Below are positions 52,918-61,245 of a stretch of DNA of 64,000 nucleotides, piece after piece. The position numbers and the translations under genes are program-made. The notes beneath the pieces were generated by a model. The model had not been told where the DNA came from, searched no databases, and saw only the letters and a program-made list of their open reading frames with translations. How positions within the stretch are numbered: position 1 is the stretch's first letter; the number at the start of each line of letters is the position of its first letter. Source of the stretch: DATENM01 sp045807725 (GTDB lineage: Bacteria; Acidobacteriota; Blastocatellia; UBA7656); contig JBJMGV010000054.1 in NCBI GenBank assembly GCA_045807725.1, forward strand, positions 1 to 64,000, given 5' to 3'.

Positions 52918-54387
52918 CTATCTCGAAAGTTGATCGAAGGCGTCACCGCTGAGGCCGTCGCCGGCGGTTGATACCATCACCGCGCCTTCGCTCAAGCCGT
53001 TGCGCCGGCGCGGGCTGTAATAACTCGACTGCGCGCGTTCGATCAGTTGTGCGACGCGGCTCGCCGTCGTCAAGGCCAGCACGTTGCCGCCAAAGCCGCC
53101 GCCCATCAATCGCGCGCCATAGACATTCGCATCATCGCGCAAGACATTCATTAACGCTTCGACCTCCGGCGTGCTGACTTCGTAATCGTCGCGCAAACTG
53201 TCGTGCGAAGCGTTGATGAGCGCGCCGAGCCGGCGCATCGCTTCATCTTGGATTGCTTCATCTACTGATCCATCTTCGTCTAAGCGGCCTTCACCGAACG
53301 TGGCGCGCAAGAGGCGCACGGCTTCGGCGACGCGGCGCGTCTCGGTGACGTGATGCCGCGCCCGCTCGCGTAATTTCAAAGGGCGCTCGCGGCGCAGGCT
53401 GACCAGCATCGGAAAAGCGCGCTCGCATTCGGCAAACAAAGCCGTGTTGTCACGAGCGACTTCGGCGAGCGTCACTTGCGCCGGCAACTCGGACAGCAAC
53501 GATTCAAATTGATCGAGCGCAGCGAGCGGCGCGTCATTCATTCGATTCACGGCCTCCATCCACGCATCGGCAAGCGCCGGACGTTCACGTCGCCAAGCCT
53601 CAATCACTGCCGGGATGAGCAGACGCGACACGGCGGCGCGCTCATTGTATTCGACCATCACCTCGCGCCCTTTGTCCGCCGCGTGCGTGAAGAACGTGAC
53701 CCAGCGATACTGGTCGCCAGACAGCGACACCAGTTCGTAACGGTGATCTGCATAACCAATATGCACAGCGCAGTGGCGGCGCGCGAGGCAGATCGTCATA
53801 TGATCCATCGCGCCGCCGCGCGTGCCTAAAAACCACTCGGCCTGCGCCGACTCGCGCGCCAGCTCATCAGGCCGATAGTTAATGGAATTCACGTCACGCA
53901 ACGCCGCACCCGCAAGCACCGTTAGCGACGACGACGAAGATGCGCCGCCGCTCGGCGGGATGTTGGAATCAATTAAGAAATCAACGCCGTGTTGAACCTG
54001 CCCGCCATACTTCATACAAGCGAAAAACGCTGCGCCTTTAACATAGTTGCTCCAGTGCGGCGCGGGAATCGGTGAGTTGATGAGGTAGTCGAGCCACGCT
54101 TGCTCTGCGGAAGCAGCCGGCGGCGGCGCGTCATCGAGATCAAACCTGAATGGCGCGTAGGCTGCCAACGTAGATGCGCCGCGCACGCGTTTATCTTCGG
54201 CGGCGCGGTAGAGCATCAACATCGCGTGCTCGCGGCTCGCAAACGGCAGCGATGCGGTTGGCAGGTAAGCGACGTAATCAACGTGCTCGCCGAGGATGTT
54301 GATGCGCGCCGGCGCGCGACCGACGCTCACCGGGCCATCGCCATAGCGCGCGCAGAAGTCGCTGAGCAATTCATTGAGCCGTCTCAT
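52918..54387 (-). CDS. GHMP kinase, galactokinase-like
   Basis: A 489-residue sugar kinase. Motifs: GRAPARINILGEHVDY (substrate, galactokinase-type GEHxDY), PPSGGASSSSSLTVL (ATP loop), AMDHMT (catalytic Asp) and LMGGGFGGNVLAL (motif 3). At 489 it is longer than typical GalK (~390), so a related sugar kinase is possible. I chose ATG 54387; the N-terminal extension to 54468 is translated repeat. It overlaps nothing but follows FucP and precedes the GH109-like gene. Confidence 0.8.
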   Translation of the reverse strand: MRRLNELLSDFCARYGDGPVSVGRAPARINILGEHVDYVAYLPTASLPFASREHAMLMLYRAAEDKRVRGASTLAAYAPFRFDLDDAPPPAASAEQAWLDYLINSPIPAPHWSNYVKGAAFFACMKYGGQVQHGVDFLIDSNIPPSGGASSSSSLTVLAGAALRDVNSINYRPDELARESAQAEWFLGTRGGAMDHMTICLARRHCAVHIGYADHRYELVSLSGDQYRWVTFFTHAADKGREVMVEYNERAAVSRLLIPAVIEAWRRERPALADAWMEAVNRMNDAPLAALDQFESLLSELPAQVTLAEVARDNTALFAECERAFPMLVSLRRERPLKLRERARHHVTETRRVAEAVRLLRATFGEGRLDEDGSVDEAIQDEAMRRLGALINASHDSLRDDYEVSTPEVEALMNVLRDDANVYGARLMGGGFGGNVLALTTASRVAQLIERAQSSYYSPRRRNGLSEGAVMVSTAGDGLSGDAFDQLSR

Positions 54388-54426
54388 TCCCGGTTGCACT
54401 CGGTTGACCCATTTCTCATGACTGAA

Positions 54427-54533
54427 TAGGAACCACAGATGAACACAGATGAACATGGATGGAAACAAAGATGAAACGCCGACTCTCTCTTCTATCTGTG
54501 TTCATCTGTGCTCATCTGCGGTTTCATCTTTCA
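54427..54533. repeat. Inverted-repeat element with 10-bp words (CAGATGAACA type), third copy
   Basis: Left arm AACCACAGATGAACACAGAT and onward; right arm CTATCTGTGTTCATCTGTGC and onward. The same words occur at 291-392 and 7690-7796, with GGATGGAAA in the loop again. It lies between the galactokinase-like gene and the transporter gene. Confidence 0.88.
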
Positions 54534-54543
54534 TACTGCAATA

Positions 54544-55842
54544 TCAATCAGTGGCAGTCGGCGCGAAGCGGCTCGATTGTCGCTGCCCGGCGAGATGTCC
54601 CTTCATCGCGTAAAAAAGGATGTAGAGGTAGCACGGCAGCATGCTCCAGAAGAAGGCCGACTGCGGCGACATCACATCCTTCAAGCGCGCGTAGACCTGC
54701 GGCACGATGGCCCCGCCGGCGATGCCCATAATGAGCAGCGCCGCGCCCACTCTCGTTAGCGACCCAAGCCCGCGTATCGCCAGCGGGAAGATGGCCGGCC
54801 ACATCAGCGAATTGGCCAGTCCAAGCAATGCGACAAACAGTATGCTGACGTAGCCGTGCGTGACGAACGCCAGCGCCGTAAAGATCAAGCCGACGATGGC
54901 CGACAGCTTCAACGCCGTCTCCTGCCTGATGATCTTCGGAATGGTGACAATGCCGATGATGTAGCCGGCGACCATCGCCCACAGCGTGTAGGCGGTCAGG
55001 TTCTTCGTCACGTCGAGGCTCAGGCCGAGCGCCTTGCCGTAGATGCCTATCACGTCGCCGGCCATCACCTCGACGCCGACATAAACGAAGATGCAGACGA
55101 CGCCGAGCAACAGGTGCGGGAATTGAAAGATACTGGTGCGCGCGGCAGCGCCTTCGCGGTGGTCTGCTTCTATACGGGCATCATCAATCTCCGGCAGCGG
55201 CGACAGCCAGATCATCAGCGCCAGCAACGCCAGCACGACGGCCATCGCTACATAAGGCGCGATGACGCGATGCGACAGCTCTGCAAGCAGGCTGGCGCGC
55301 AGGCCGGCGTCAGCCGTAGCGATACGGGTTTCCAGCTCGCTTGCGCCCTTCAACACAATCGCGCTCAGGATGAGCGGACTCAGCGCGCCGGCGACTTTGT
55401 TGCAGATGCCCATAATGCTGATGCGTCGCGCCGCCGATTCAATCGGCCCGATGATCGAGATGTAAGGGTTCGACGCCGTCTGCAACAGCGCCAGCCCCAT
55501 CCCTTGCACGAAGAGGCCGCCGAGAAAGAGCCAGAAGTTGCGCGCCGTCGCGGCGGGGACGAACAGCAGTGCGCCGCACGCCATAATCAGCAGCCCCAGC
55601 GACATCCCGCGTTTGTAGCCTGTCTTACTGAGAATGGCTGAAGACGGCAGCGCCAGAAAAAAGTAGGCGATGTAAAATGCGAACGTCACCAGCAGCGCCT
55701 GCGCGTCGGAATGCAGGTCGCACGCCAGCTTCAGAAACGGGATCAGCGTGCCATTCAGCCAGGTCACAAAGCCGAAGATGAAGAACAGGCCGCCGATGAT
55801 GGTGATTGAAAGCAGGTATCGGCTGCTTGGATTGCGCGCCAC
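54544..55842 (-). CDS. FucP-type sugar:H+ symporter (MFS)
   Basis: A 432-residue transporter with about 12 membrane helices, close to the FucP/GluP family: FFIFGFVTWLNGTLIPFLKL, AYFFLALPSSAILSKTGYKR, and GMGLALLQTASNPYISIIGP are characteristic. These import fucose, galactose, glucose or GalNAc. With the kinase and GH109-like gene it forms a sugar operon. It is separated from the kinase by a repeat element. Confidence 0.88.
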   Translation of the reverse strand: MARNPSSRYLLSITIIGGLFFIFGFVTWLNGTLIPFLKLACDLHSDAQALLVTFAFYIAYFFLALPSSAILSKTGYKRGMSLGLLIMACGALLFVPAATARNFWLFLGGLFVQGMGLALLQTASNPYISIIGPIESAARRISIMGICNKVAGALSPLILSAIVLKGASELETRIATADAGLRASLLAELSHRVIAPYVAMAVVLALLALMIWLSPLPEIDDARIEADHREGAAARTSIFQFPHLLLGVVCIFVYVGVEVMAGDVIGIYGKALGLSLDVTKNLTAYTLWAMVAGYIIGIVTIPKIIRQETALKLSAIVGLIFTALAFVTHGYVSILFVALLGLANSLMWPAIFPLAIRGLGSLTRVGAALLIMGIAGGAIVPQVYARLKDVMSPQSAFFWSMLPCYLYILFYAMKGHLAGQRQSSRFAPTATD

Positions 55843-55932
55843 AATTGCTCCTCTCGGTGGACAAACGATTACAGTTGAAGGGGTCGGTCACACCGCCCCT
55901 GTGCGGTGATCTTTCTATGTTCAAACACGAGG

Positions 55933-56376
<444 letters not shown>

Positions 56377-56459
56377 CGCTTGCCTCCTTCGTAGACGATG
56401 AATGGATTGGTTGACGGCGCAAAACAGCCGTCATCTTATGCGTGCGATGCGTGGGAGGT

Positions 56460-56632
56460 CAAGAAAGACGACGCGGCGACAAGGCGACACGGCGACAGAA
56501 AAGAAACGACAAGGCGATGGGGCGACAGGGCGAAGGATCGAAGGGGCGGCAAAGCCATCAAGACCTATCCATCCGCTCTCGCCGTGTCGCCGCGTCGCCT
56601 TGTCGCCGTGTCGCTCTTTGCCGCGTCGCAAT
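56460..56632. repeat. Inverted repeat with 8-bp words (CGACAAGG type)
   Basis: Left arm GACGCGGCGACAAGGCGACA and onward (8-bp register); right arm TCGCCGTGTCGCCGCGTCGC and onward. The loop is about 60 bases and contains ATGGGGCGACAGGGCGAAGG. It lies between mscL and the PilZ/REC gene. Larger spacing and word size set it apart from the 7-bp type. Confidence 0.85.
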
Positions 56633-58173
56633 CATCCGGCCAACGCTTGCGGCGCGGCGCTGAGGTGTCGCTCGATGCACTTGAGCAGGTTGGAGACTTC
56701 AAAAGGTTTGGTCAGCAAGTCGTCTGCGCCGTAGCGGTCACGCGCCTCGAAGAGGTAATTCAGCCTGGTGTAGACGGCGGTGAGCATAATGACTTTCGGC
56801 GCGGGCTGCATCTCTTTGAGCGCCTTGCAAACCAGAAAGCCATGCATCTTCGGCATCAGCCCGTCGGTAATGACGAGGTCAGGCTTGATCTCGGCAGCCT
56901 TCTCGACCGCCGCCTTACCGTCTTCGACCAGCACGACTTCGTAGCCGGCAGAGGTGAGAATCTTGCCGAGCACGCGGCGCAGCGGCGGGTCATCGTCAGC
57001 GATCAATATGCGCTTGCCGAGGGCCAACTGGCGCGGCGGCGGCTGGACTTCGGACTGCGTTACTGTGCGCCCGGCCAGTTCTTCGTTGTTGATGAATTGC
57101 AAGCAGAGCCGCTCCAGGCCGTCGCGTTTGATAAAGCGATTGGCGACGATGGCATAACTCTCGATGCCACGCTCAGGATAGCTGATGCGGGCGAACTCGA
57201 ACTCAGGCGGCGCGGATTTGACGATGACGCGCAGCCCGCCGTCGCTGACATCTTCGGTGCGCCCGGCCTCTTGCCGCAGGCATTGCAAGTCCTCTGTGAA
57301 GTATTCGACCCAGACCATCTCGGCGCGTTCTTCGCGCGGTGCGCGGCGGCGCTCGATACCCGACCAGGGCCCGGTCTGAAACGTCGCCCAAGGCTTATCG
57401 AGATAACCCACCGGCGGGTGTTCGCCGACGAATTCGACGGCGGTGATGTGTATTCCCTGTCTGGCCGGCTGTACGCGCCGCACCAGCGCGTAGACTTTAT
57501 AGCTCGGCTCATCGACGCTGTGATTGCGCAGGCAGCCCGGCAGCGGCAATGTAAGATGCACTACGCTGCCGTGACGGGCGCGGCGGCGCAGGCGCAAGGA
57601 GATGCCGGTGCGGCTGGCATCGGCGGTTTCAACCGTCTCTTCCCACCTGCCGTTTTTGCGATCATAGCCGACGACCAGGGTGGACATCGTCAGAGGAAAA
57701 CGTTGATAACGACGGCGGTTCGCTGCCGTCGCGTCGCTTGCTTCGGGCGCGGCGTCGTTCAGTTCAGCATTCGATGATGAAGCGTTCGCATCTGGCTGGC
57801 CGACGAATGGCATAACGTGCGGCGTTGCGCGCCCAGCGAGCGGGACGGGCGACTTGATGATGACGAAGCGGTCGTAGGCGATGCGCTTGCCGGTACTCGA
57901 TAACACAGAGTACGCGTGGGCGATGCGACTGGCGGCCAGTTCGATGCGTTCAAGCGCTTCGATGGGGGCGTCGCTTCTGGCGTCGAGCGCGGCGCGGGCC
58001 GGCAGCAGCAGTTCCGAAACCTGCTGATAGGATGCCGTGATCTGTGCTTCAGAAGCCGAGCGCCCGACGCTCAGGGCTTCATAATGCGACAACGCCTTTT
58101 CGATCTGCTGCAATACGCATTCAAGCACGCTGTGCTCGGCGCTCGCCACGTTCTCACCAGTTTCCTTTACCAT
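56632..58173 (-). CDS. Multidomain regulator: J-like, PilZ, PilZ and receiver domains
   Basis: A 513-residue protein from ATG 58173 (GCGAGG upstream). Residues about 20-105 resemble a J domain (ALSHYEALSVGRSASEAQIT ... SRIAHAYSVLSSTGKRIAYDRF) but lack HPD. Two PilZ-like domains follow: RRRYQRFPLTMSTL ... ASRTGISLRLRRR and RRRAPREERAEM ... DVSDGGLRVIV, each with the RxxxR and D/NxSxxG c-di-GMP motifs. A C-terminal receiver has ILIADDDPPL, LVITDGLMPK and MLTAVY. No kinase is adjacent. Confidence 0.85.
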   Translation of the reverse strand: MVKETGENVASAEHSVLECVLQQIEKALSHYEALSVGRSASEAQITASYQQVSELLLPARAALDARSDAPIEALERIELAASRIAHAYSVLSSTGKRIAYDRFVIIKSPVPLAGRATPHVMPFVGQPDANASSSNAELNDAAPEASDATAANRRRYQRFPLTMSTLVVGYDRKNGRWEETVETADASRTGISLRLRRRARHGSVVHLTLPLPGCLRNHSVDEPSYKVYALVRRVQPARQGIHITAVEFVGEHPPVGYLDKPWATFQTGPWSGIERRRAPREERAEMVWVEYFTEDLQCLRQEAGRTEDVSDGGLRVIVKSAPPEFEFARISYPERGIESYAIVANRFIKRDGLERLCLQFINNEELAGRTVTQSEVQPPPRQLALGKRILIADDDPPLRRVLGKILTSAGYEVVLVEDGKAAVEKAAEIKPDLVITDGLMPKMHGFLVCKALKEMQPAPKVIMLTAVYTRLNYLFEARDRYGADDLLTKPFEVSNLLKCIERHLSAAPQALAG

Positions 58174-58212
58174 AGCCTCGCCATGAAATGTCGGATCGAA
58201 AGATAGGGGCAT

Positions 58213-58423
58213 CGGTCAGTTTGCATTACCCGAGAGACGGCCAGCAGAGCCTCCTCCTTGACCAGGACAGCAAGAGCGATGCCAGTAATTTTAATCGCCT
58301 ACGCCGGCAAGGCCGCGCTAACCTGACAGACAGTTAGGCGACCGCGACCGCGCCCGGCGAGTCATACTTCTTTCAGTATGAATGAATACGTTGACGGGTT
58401 TCGTTCAATATAGAGTAGTGGCC
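58213..58423. other. Intergenic, no gene seen
   Basis: Between the multidomain regulator and the repeat block. It is GC-rich, with no convincing open frame, promoter or hairpin. Confidence 0.4.
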
Positions 58424-58500
58424 AGTGGCCAGCGGTCAGTGGCCAGTGTCAGTGGTCAGTGGCTGGTTGTCAGTGGCCAGCGGTCAGTGGCCAGTGAGTC
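58424..58500. repeat. Heptad-word arm (GGTCAGT/GGCCAGT type), left side
   Basis: About ten 7-bp words of the form AGTGGCCAGTGGTCAGTGGC and variants. The matching inverted arm is at 59011-59101, so the whole repeat block between them (58501-59010) lies in the loop of a very large inverted repeat. Confidence 0.85.
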
Positions 58501-58669
58501 CCGTAGGGACGACCTGTTTATAGTAATGGCTGATAGAAGTGACGAAGCCCCGTAGGGGCGCAATGTTGACATCACGCTCCTGACGGAGCTTGAAGATTCA
58601 ATCAACTGCGTAACTATAAACATTGCGCTCCTAACGGAGCTTGCTTCTTCTATTGCATCGGTAACTATA
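58497..58669. repeat. GTAGGGG/CTGACGGAGCTTG-type repeat, interrupted by a MITE-like insertion
   Basis: Alternating palindromes (GTCCCGTAGGGAC, GCCCCGTAGGGGC) and CTCCTGACGGAGCTTG units joined by TATAAAC stretches. It is a paralogue of 30234-30395. It is cut at TATA (58666-58669) by the element at 58670-58881 and resumes at 58882. Confidence 0.85.
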
Positions 58670-58881
58670 GAGCGTGTCTGAAAAGCCCTGAAGGGGCGCG
58701 ATTCGACAGCCCAGGGCATCGCCCTGGGTGAGCGGCAGGGCAAACCGCCAAGCCCTGAAAGGGCGCAATAACTGATCACCTATTGCGCCCTTTCAGGGCT
58801 TGCGGAATGGTTGCTGTGTGTACCCAGCCCGTTGGGCTGGGCTATTGAATCCCGCCCCTTCAGGGCTTTTCAGACACGCTC
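58670..58881. mobile_element. MITE-like element (GAGCGTGTCTGAAAAGCCCT termini) with TATA on both sides
   Basis: 212 bp. The left end GAGCGTGTCTGAAAAGCCCT and the next ~25 bases match the reverse complement of the right end with three or four mismatches. TATA lies on both flanks (58666-58669 and 58882-58885), like a target duplication. Internal palindromes CCCAGGGC..GCCCTGGG and CCAGCCCGTTGGGCTGG fill the centre. No coding capacity. It is inserted in another repeat. Confidence 0.85.
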
Positions 58882-59010
58882 TATAGTAATTGCTGAAGGA
58901 TGTGACGAAGCCCCGTAGGGGCGCGATAGACATCCCGCTCCTGACGGAGCTTGCGTCACCTGTGGTATCGGTAACTATAAACATCGCGCTCCTGACGGAG
59001 CTTGGGGAAC
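58882..59010. repeat. GTAGGGG/CTGACGGAGCTTG-type repeat, right part
   Basis: Resumes the interrupted repeat: TATAGTAATTGCTGAAGGAT, GCCCCGTAGGGGC, and two CTCCTGACGGAGCTTG units, ending before the right heptad arm. Confidence 0.85.
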
Positions 59011-59101
59011 TATCAACTATCAGCTATCAACTCACAACTATCAACTGACCACTGGTCACTGACCACTGACCACTGACCATTGACCACTGGCCACTGGCCA
59101 C
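59011..59101. repeat. Heptad-word arm (CACTGAC/ACTATCA type), right side
   Basis: About twelve 7-bp words: ACTATCA-like words first, then CACTGACCACTGACCACTGA and CACTGGC. It is the inverted partner of 58424-58500. Word identity changes within the arm (ACTATCA to CACTGAC), which shows words can shift in place. Confidence 0.88.
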
Positions 59102-59131
59102 GGCTTTCCCACTATGCTAGGTTGTCTGCCA

Positions 59132-60190
59132 ATGACGATCACTGAAGCCATCCGACAGGTCGTTGACCAGCGCAGCCTGAACGTTGCCGAGGCCGAAGCT
59201 GTGCTCGACCAGATTATGACCGGCCAGTGCAGCGACGCGCAGATCGCCGCGCTGTTGACGGCGCTCAGAATGAAAGGCGAGACGGTCGAAGAGATCATCG
59301 GCTTCGCGCGCGTGATGCGCCGCCGCGCCGCGCCCGTGCGCCCGCATACTGATGTGGCTTCGGAGATCGCCGGAACCGAGCGCGACGCCTTGATTGATAC
59401 GTGCGGCACAGGCGGCGATGTCAGCGGCAGCTTCAATGTTTCGACGGCGACTGCCTTTGTCGTCGCCGGCTGCGGCGTGCGCGTCGCCAAGCACGGCAAT
59501 CGTTCGGTGTCGAGCCAGTGCGGCAGCGCCGATGTCGTCGAGGCGCTCGGCGTCAAGATCGAGCTTGCGCCTGAACAGATCGCCGCCTGCATTGATGAAG
59601 TCGGCATGGGCTTTCTGCACGCTCCGCTGCTGCACGATGCGATGCGCTATGTCGCGCTGGCGCGTCGTCAGATGGGCATACGCACGATCTTCAATATGCT
59701 GGGGCCGCTGACGAACCCCGCCGGCGCGAACACGCAGGTGATCGGGGTTTACGCCGCGCCGCTGACCGAGATGTTAGCTGAAGCGTTGCGGGCGCTCGGC
59801 TCATCACGCGCGCTGGTCGTTCACGGCACGGACGGCCTGGACGAGATCAGCATCTCGGCTGAAAGCAAAGTCACTGAGTTGAGCAACGGGCAGTTGCGAA
59901 CGTACACGGTCGCGCCCGAAGACTGCGGGCTTCAGCGCGCGCCGCTCGACTCTATCGCCGGCGGCGACGCGCGGCAAAACAGCGCGATGATTCTGGAGAT
60001 ACTCGGAGGCGTGCGCGGCCCGCGCCGCGACATCGTGTTGTTGAACGCGGCGGCGGCGCTCATCGCCAGCAGTCGTGTAAGCGACTTTACAGAAGGCGTG
60101 CGGCTGGCGGCAGAAGCAATCGACAGCGGCGCGGCAATGAATCGGCTTGAGCGGCTGATCCAGTTCACCAATCAGGCATTGCCCGCCTGA
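59132..60190 (+). CDS. trpD: Anthranilate phosphoribosyltransferase
   Basis: Second step of tryptophan synthesis. I chose ATG 59132. The 352-residue protein has the N-terminal helical domain, the PRPP loop DTCGTGGDVSGSFNVSTATA, the KHGNRSVSSQCGSADVVEAL block and IFNMLGPLTNP. Normal length. No other trp biosynthesis gene is present, so the pathway is dispersed. Confidence 0.95.
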   Translation: MTITEAIRQVVDQRSLNVAEAEAVLDQIMTGQCSDAQIAALLTALRMKGETVEEIIGFARVMRRRAAPVRPHTDVASEIAGTERDALIDTCGTGGDVSGSFNVSTATAFVVAGCGVRVAKHGNRSVSSQCGSADVVEALGVKIELAPEQIAACIDEVGMGFLHAPLLHDAMRYVALARRQMGIRTIFNMLGPLTNPAGANTQVIGVYAAPLTEMLAEALRALGSSRALVVHGTDGLDEISISAESKVTELSNGQLRTYTVAPEDCGLQRAPLDSIAGGDARQNSAMILEILGGVRGPRRDIVLLNAAAALIASSRVSDFTEGVRLAAEAIDSGAAMNRLERLIQFTNQALPA

Positions 60191-60203
60191 TCGCTTGATC
60201 GGC

Positions 60204-60983
60204 TCAACCAAACAATCGCCACCACTTTTTCTTCTGCGGCAGGATGGGCGCGGGATGCGTCGGGATGGTGCGGCCTTCGATGACGGCAAGCGGATTATCT
60301 GTGGCATAAGCGTTGGCGTAATCTTCGCCGATCAACTCGGCGACGGCTTTGACAGCCTCGCTCATACCGGGCAGGCGGTTGCGCGTGTTGTGGCAATCGC
60401 TGGCGATGAAATGAATCAGCCCGTGTTCCAACATCACGCGCGCCGTTTGCTGCACGCGCTTGCCGAACTGGCCGGTGATTGAGCCGGTGTCGAGCTGACC
60501 GAGCGCGCCCGCCTCGACCAGTTCATAAAACTTTTCCGGCTCGGCCATCAACAATTGATTACGTTCAGGGTGGGCGATGATCGGGCGCACTTGCTGGCTC
60601 ATCAACTCGAACAAGGCGCGCTCGGAACCGAGCGGCACGACTTGGTGCGGGAACTCGATCAGCGCATACGGCCCGTCGTTGATGGTCGGCGCGCTCCTGG
60701 CTTTGCAGAGGTGATTGACGACATCGTGCGTGAAGCGAAGCTCGCAACCCAGCACGATGCGCGGGCGGCCTTGCAGCTCGCGGTTCAGCTCGTCCACTTT
60801 CTCACGCAGGAAAGCCGGGTCATGCGTCTTATGAACGTGGTCGTGCGCGTGCGGCGTGGCGACGATGATGTCGATGCCATCGTCAGCCGAGCGGCGACAC
60901 ATATCGAGCGACTCGTCGAGGCTGTGCGAGCCGTCATCGACTTGCGGCAGGATGTGACTGTGAATATCAACCATTGCTATCAT
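60204..60983 (-). CDS. PHP-type tyrosine phosphatase, CpsB/YwqE-like
   Basis: A 259-residue PHP-fold metallophosphatase with DIHSHILPQVDDGSHSL (metal His pair), VATPHAHDH, GCELRF, IIAHPERN and ASDCHN. These proteins dephosphorylate tyrosine kinases of exopolysaccharide export systems in Gram-positive and some Gram-negative bacteria. No partner kinase is in the window. The ATG at 60983 or 60974 could be the start. Confidence 0.88.
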   Translation of the reverse strand: MIAMVDIHSHILPQVDDGSHSLDESLDMCRRSADDGIDIIVATPHAHDHVHKTHDPAFLREKVDELNRELQGRPRIVLGCELRFTHDVVNHLCKARSAPTINDGPYALIEFPHQVVPLGSERALFELMSQQVRPIIAHPERNQLLMAEPEKFYELVEAGALGQLDTGSITGQFGKRVQQTARVMLEHGLIHFIASDCHNTRNRLPGMSEAVKAVAELIGEDYANAYATDNPLAVIEGRTIPTHPAPILPQKKKWWRLFG

Positions 60984-61107
60984 GCGAGCGGCCCCTTGAT
61001 ACTACGACAGAAGCGGCGCGCGACAAAGGCCATCGCGGCAGGCTTTTCGGCGACGCGACTTTGCCGGCGCGGGTTTGTTGTGATTGTGATGCGGCATGAG
61101 TGAAGTC

Positions 61108-61137
61108 TTGACACTTGAAAAAAGCCGCAGCTATCAT
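61108..61137 (+). promoter_or_regulatory. Sigma70-type promoter for the S55 peptidase gene
   Basis: Perfect TTGACA (61108-61113), 18-base spacer, and TATCAT (61132-61137). It lies within the frame that precedes the signal peptide, which supports a start at 61225 or 61246 rather than 61096. Confidence 0.5.
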
Positions 61138-61245
61138 CAAATTGCGCTTTCCAATATGCAATCCGTGACTTGTATCGGCGTTCTATCAATAGCAGAGGAC
61201 GCATTCAATTGTGACCTTTGGGCAATGACTAAAGTGGTAAATTCT

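Noticed and set aside
54388..54468. N-terminal extension of the galactokinase-like protein (MFPSMFICVHLWF)
   Set aside because: It is the translated 10-bp-word repeat; the kinase fold starts after ATG 54387.
58424..58500. Heptad runs as replication-origin (DnaA box) clusters
   Set aside because: No word matches TTATCCACA-type boxes, and there is no dnaA, dnaN or gyrB nearby.
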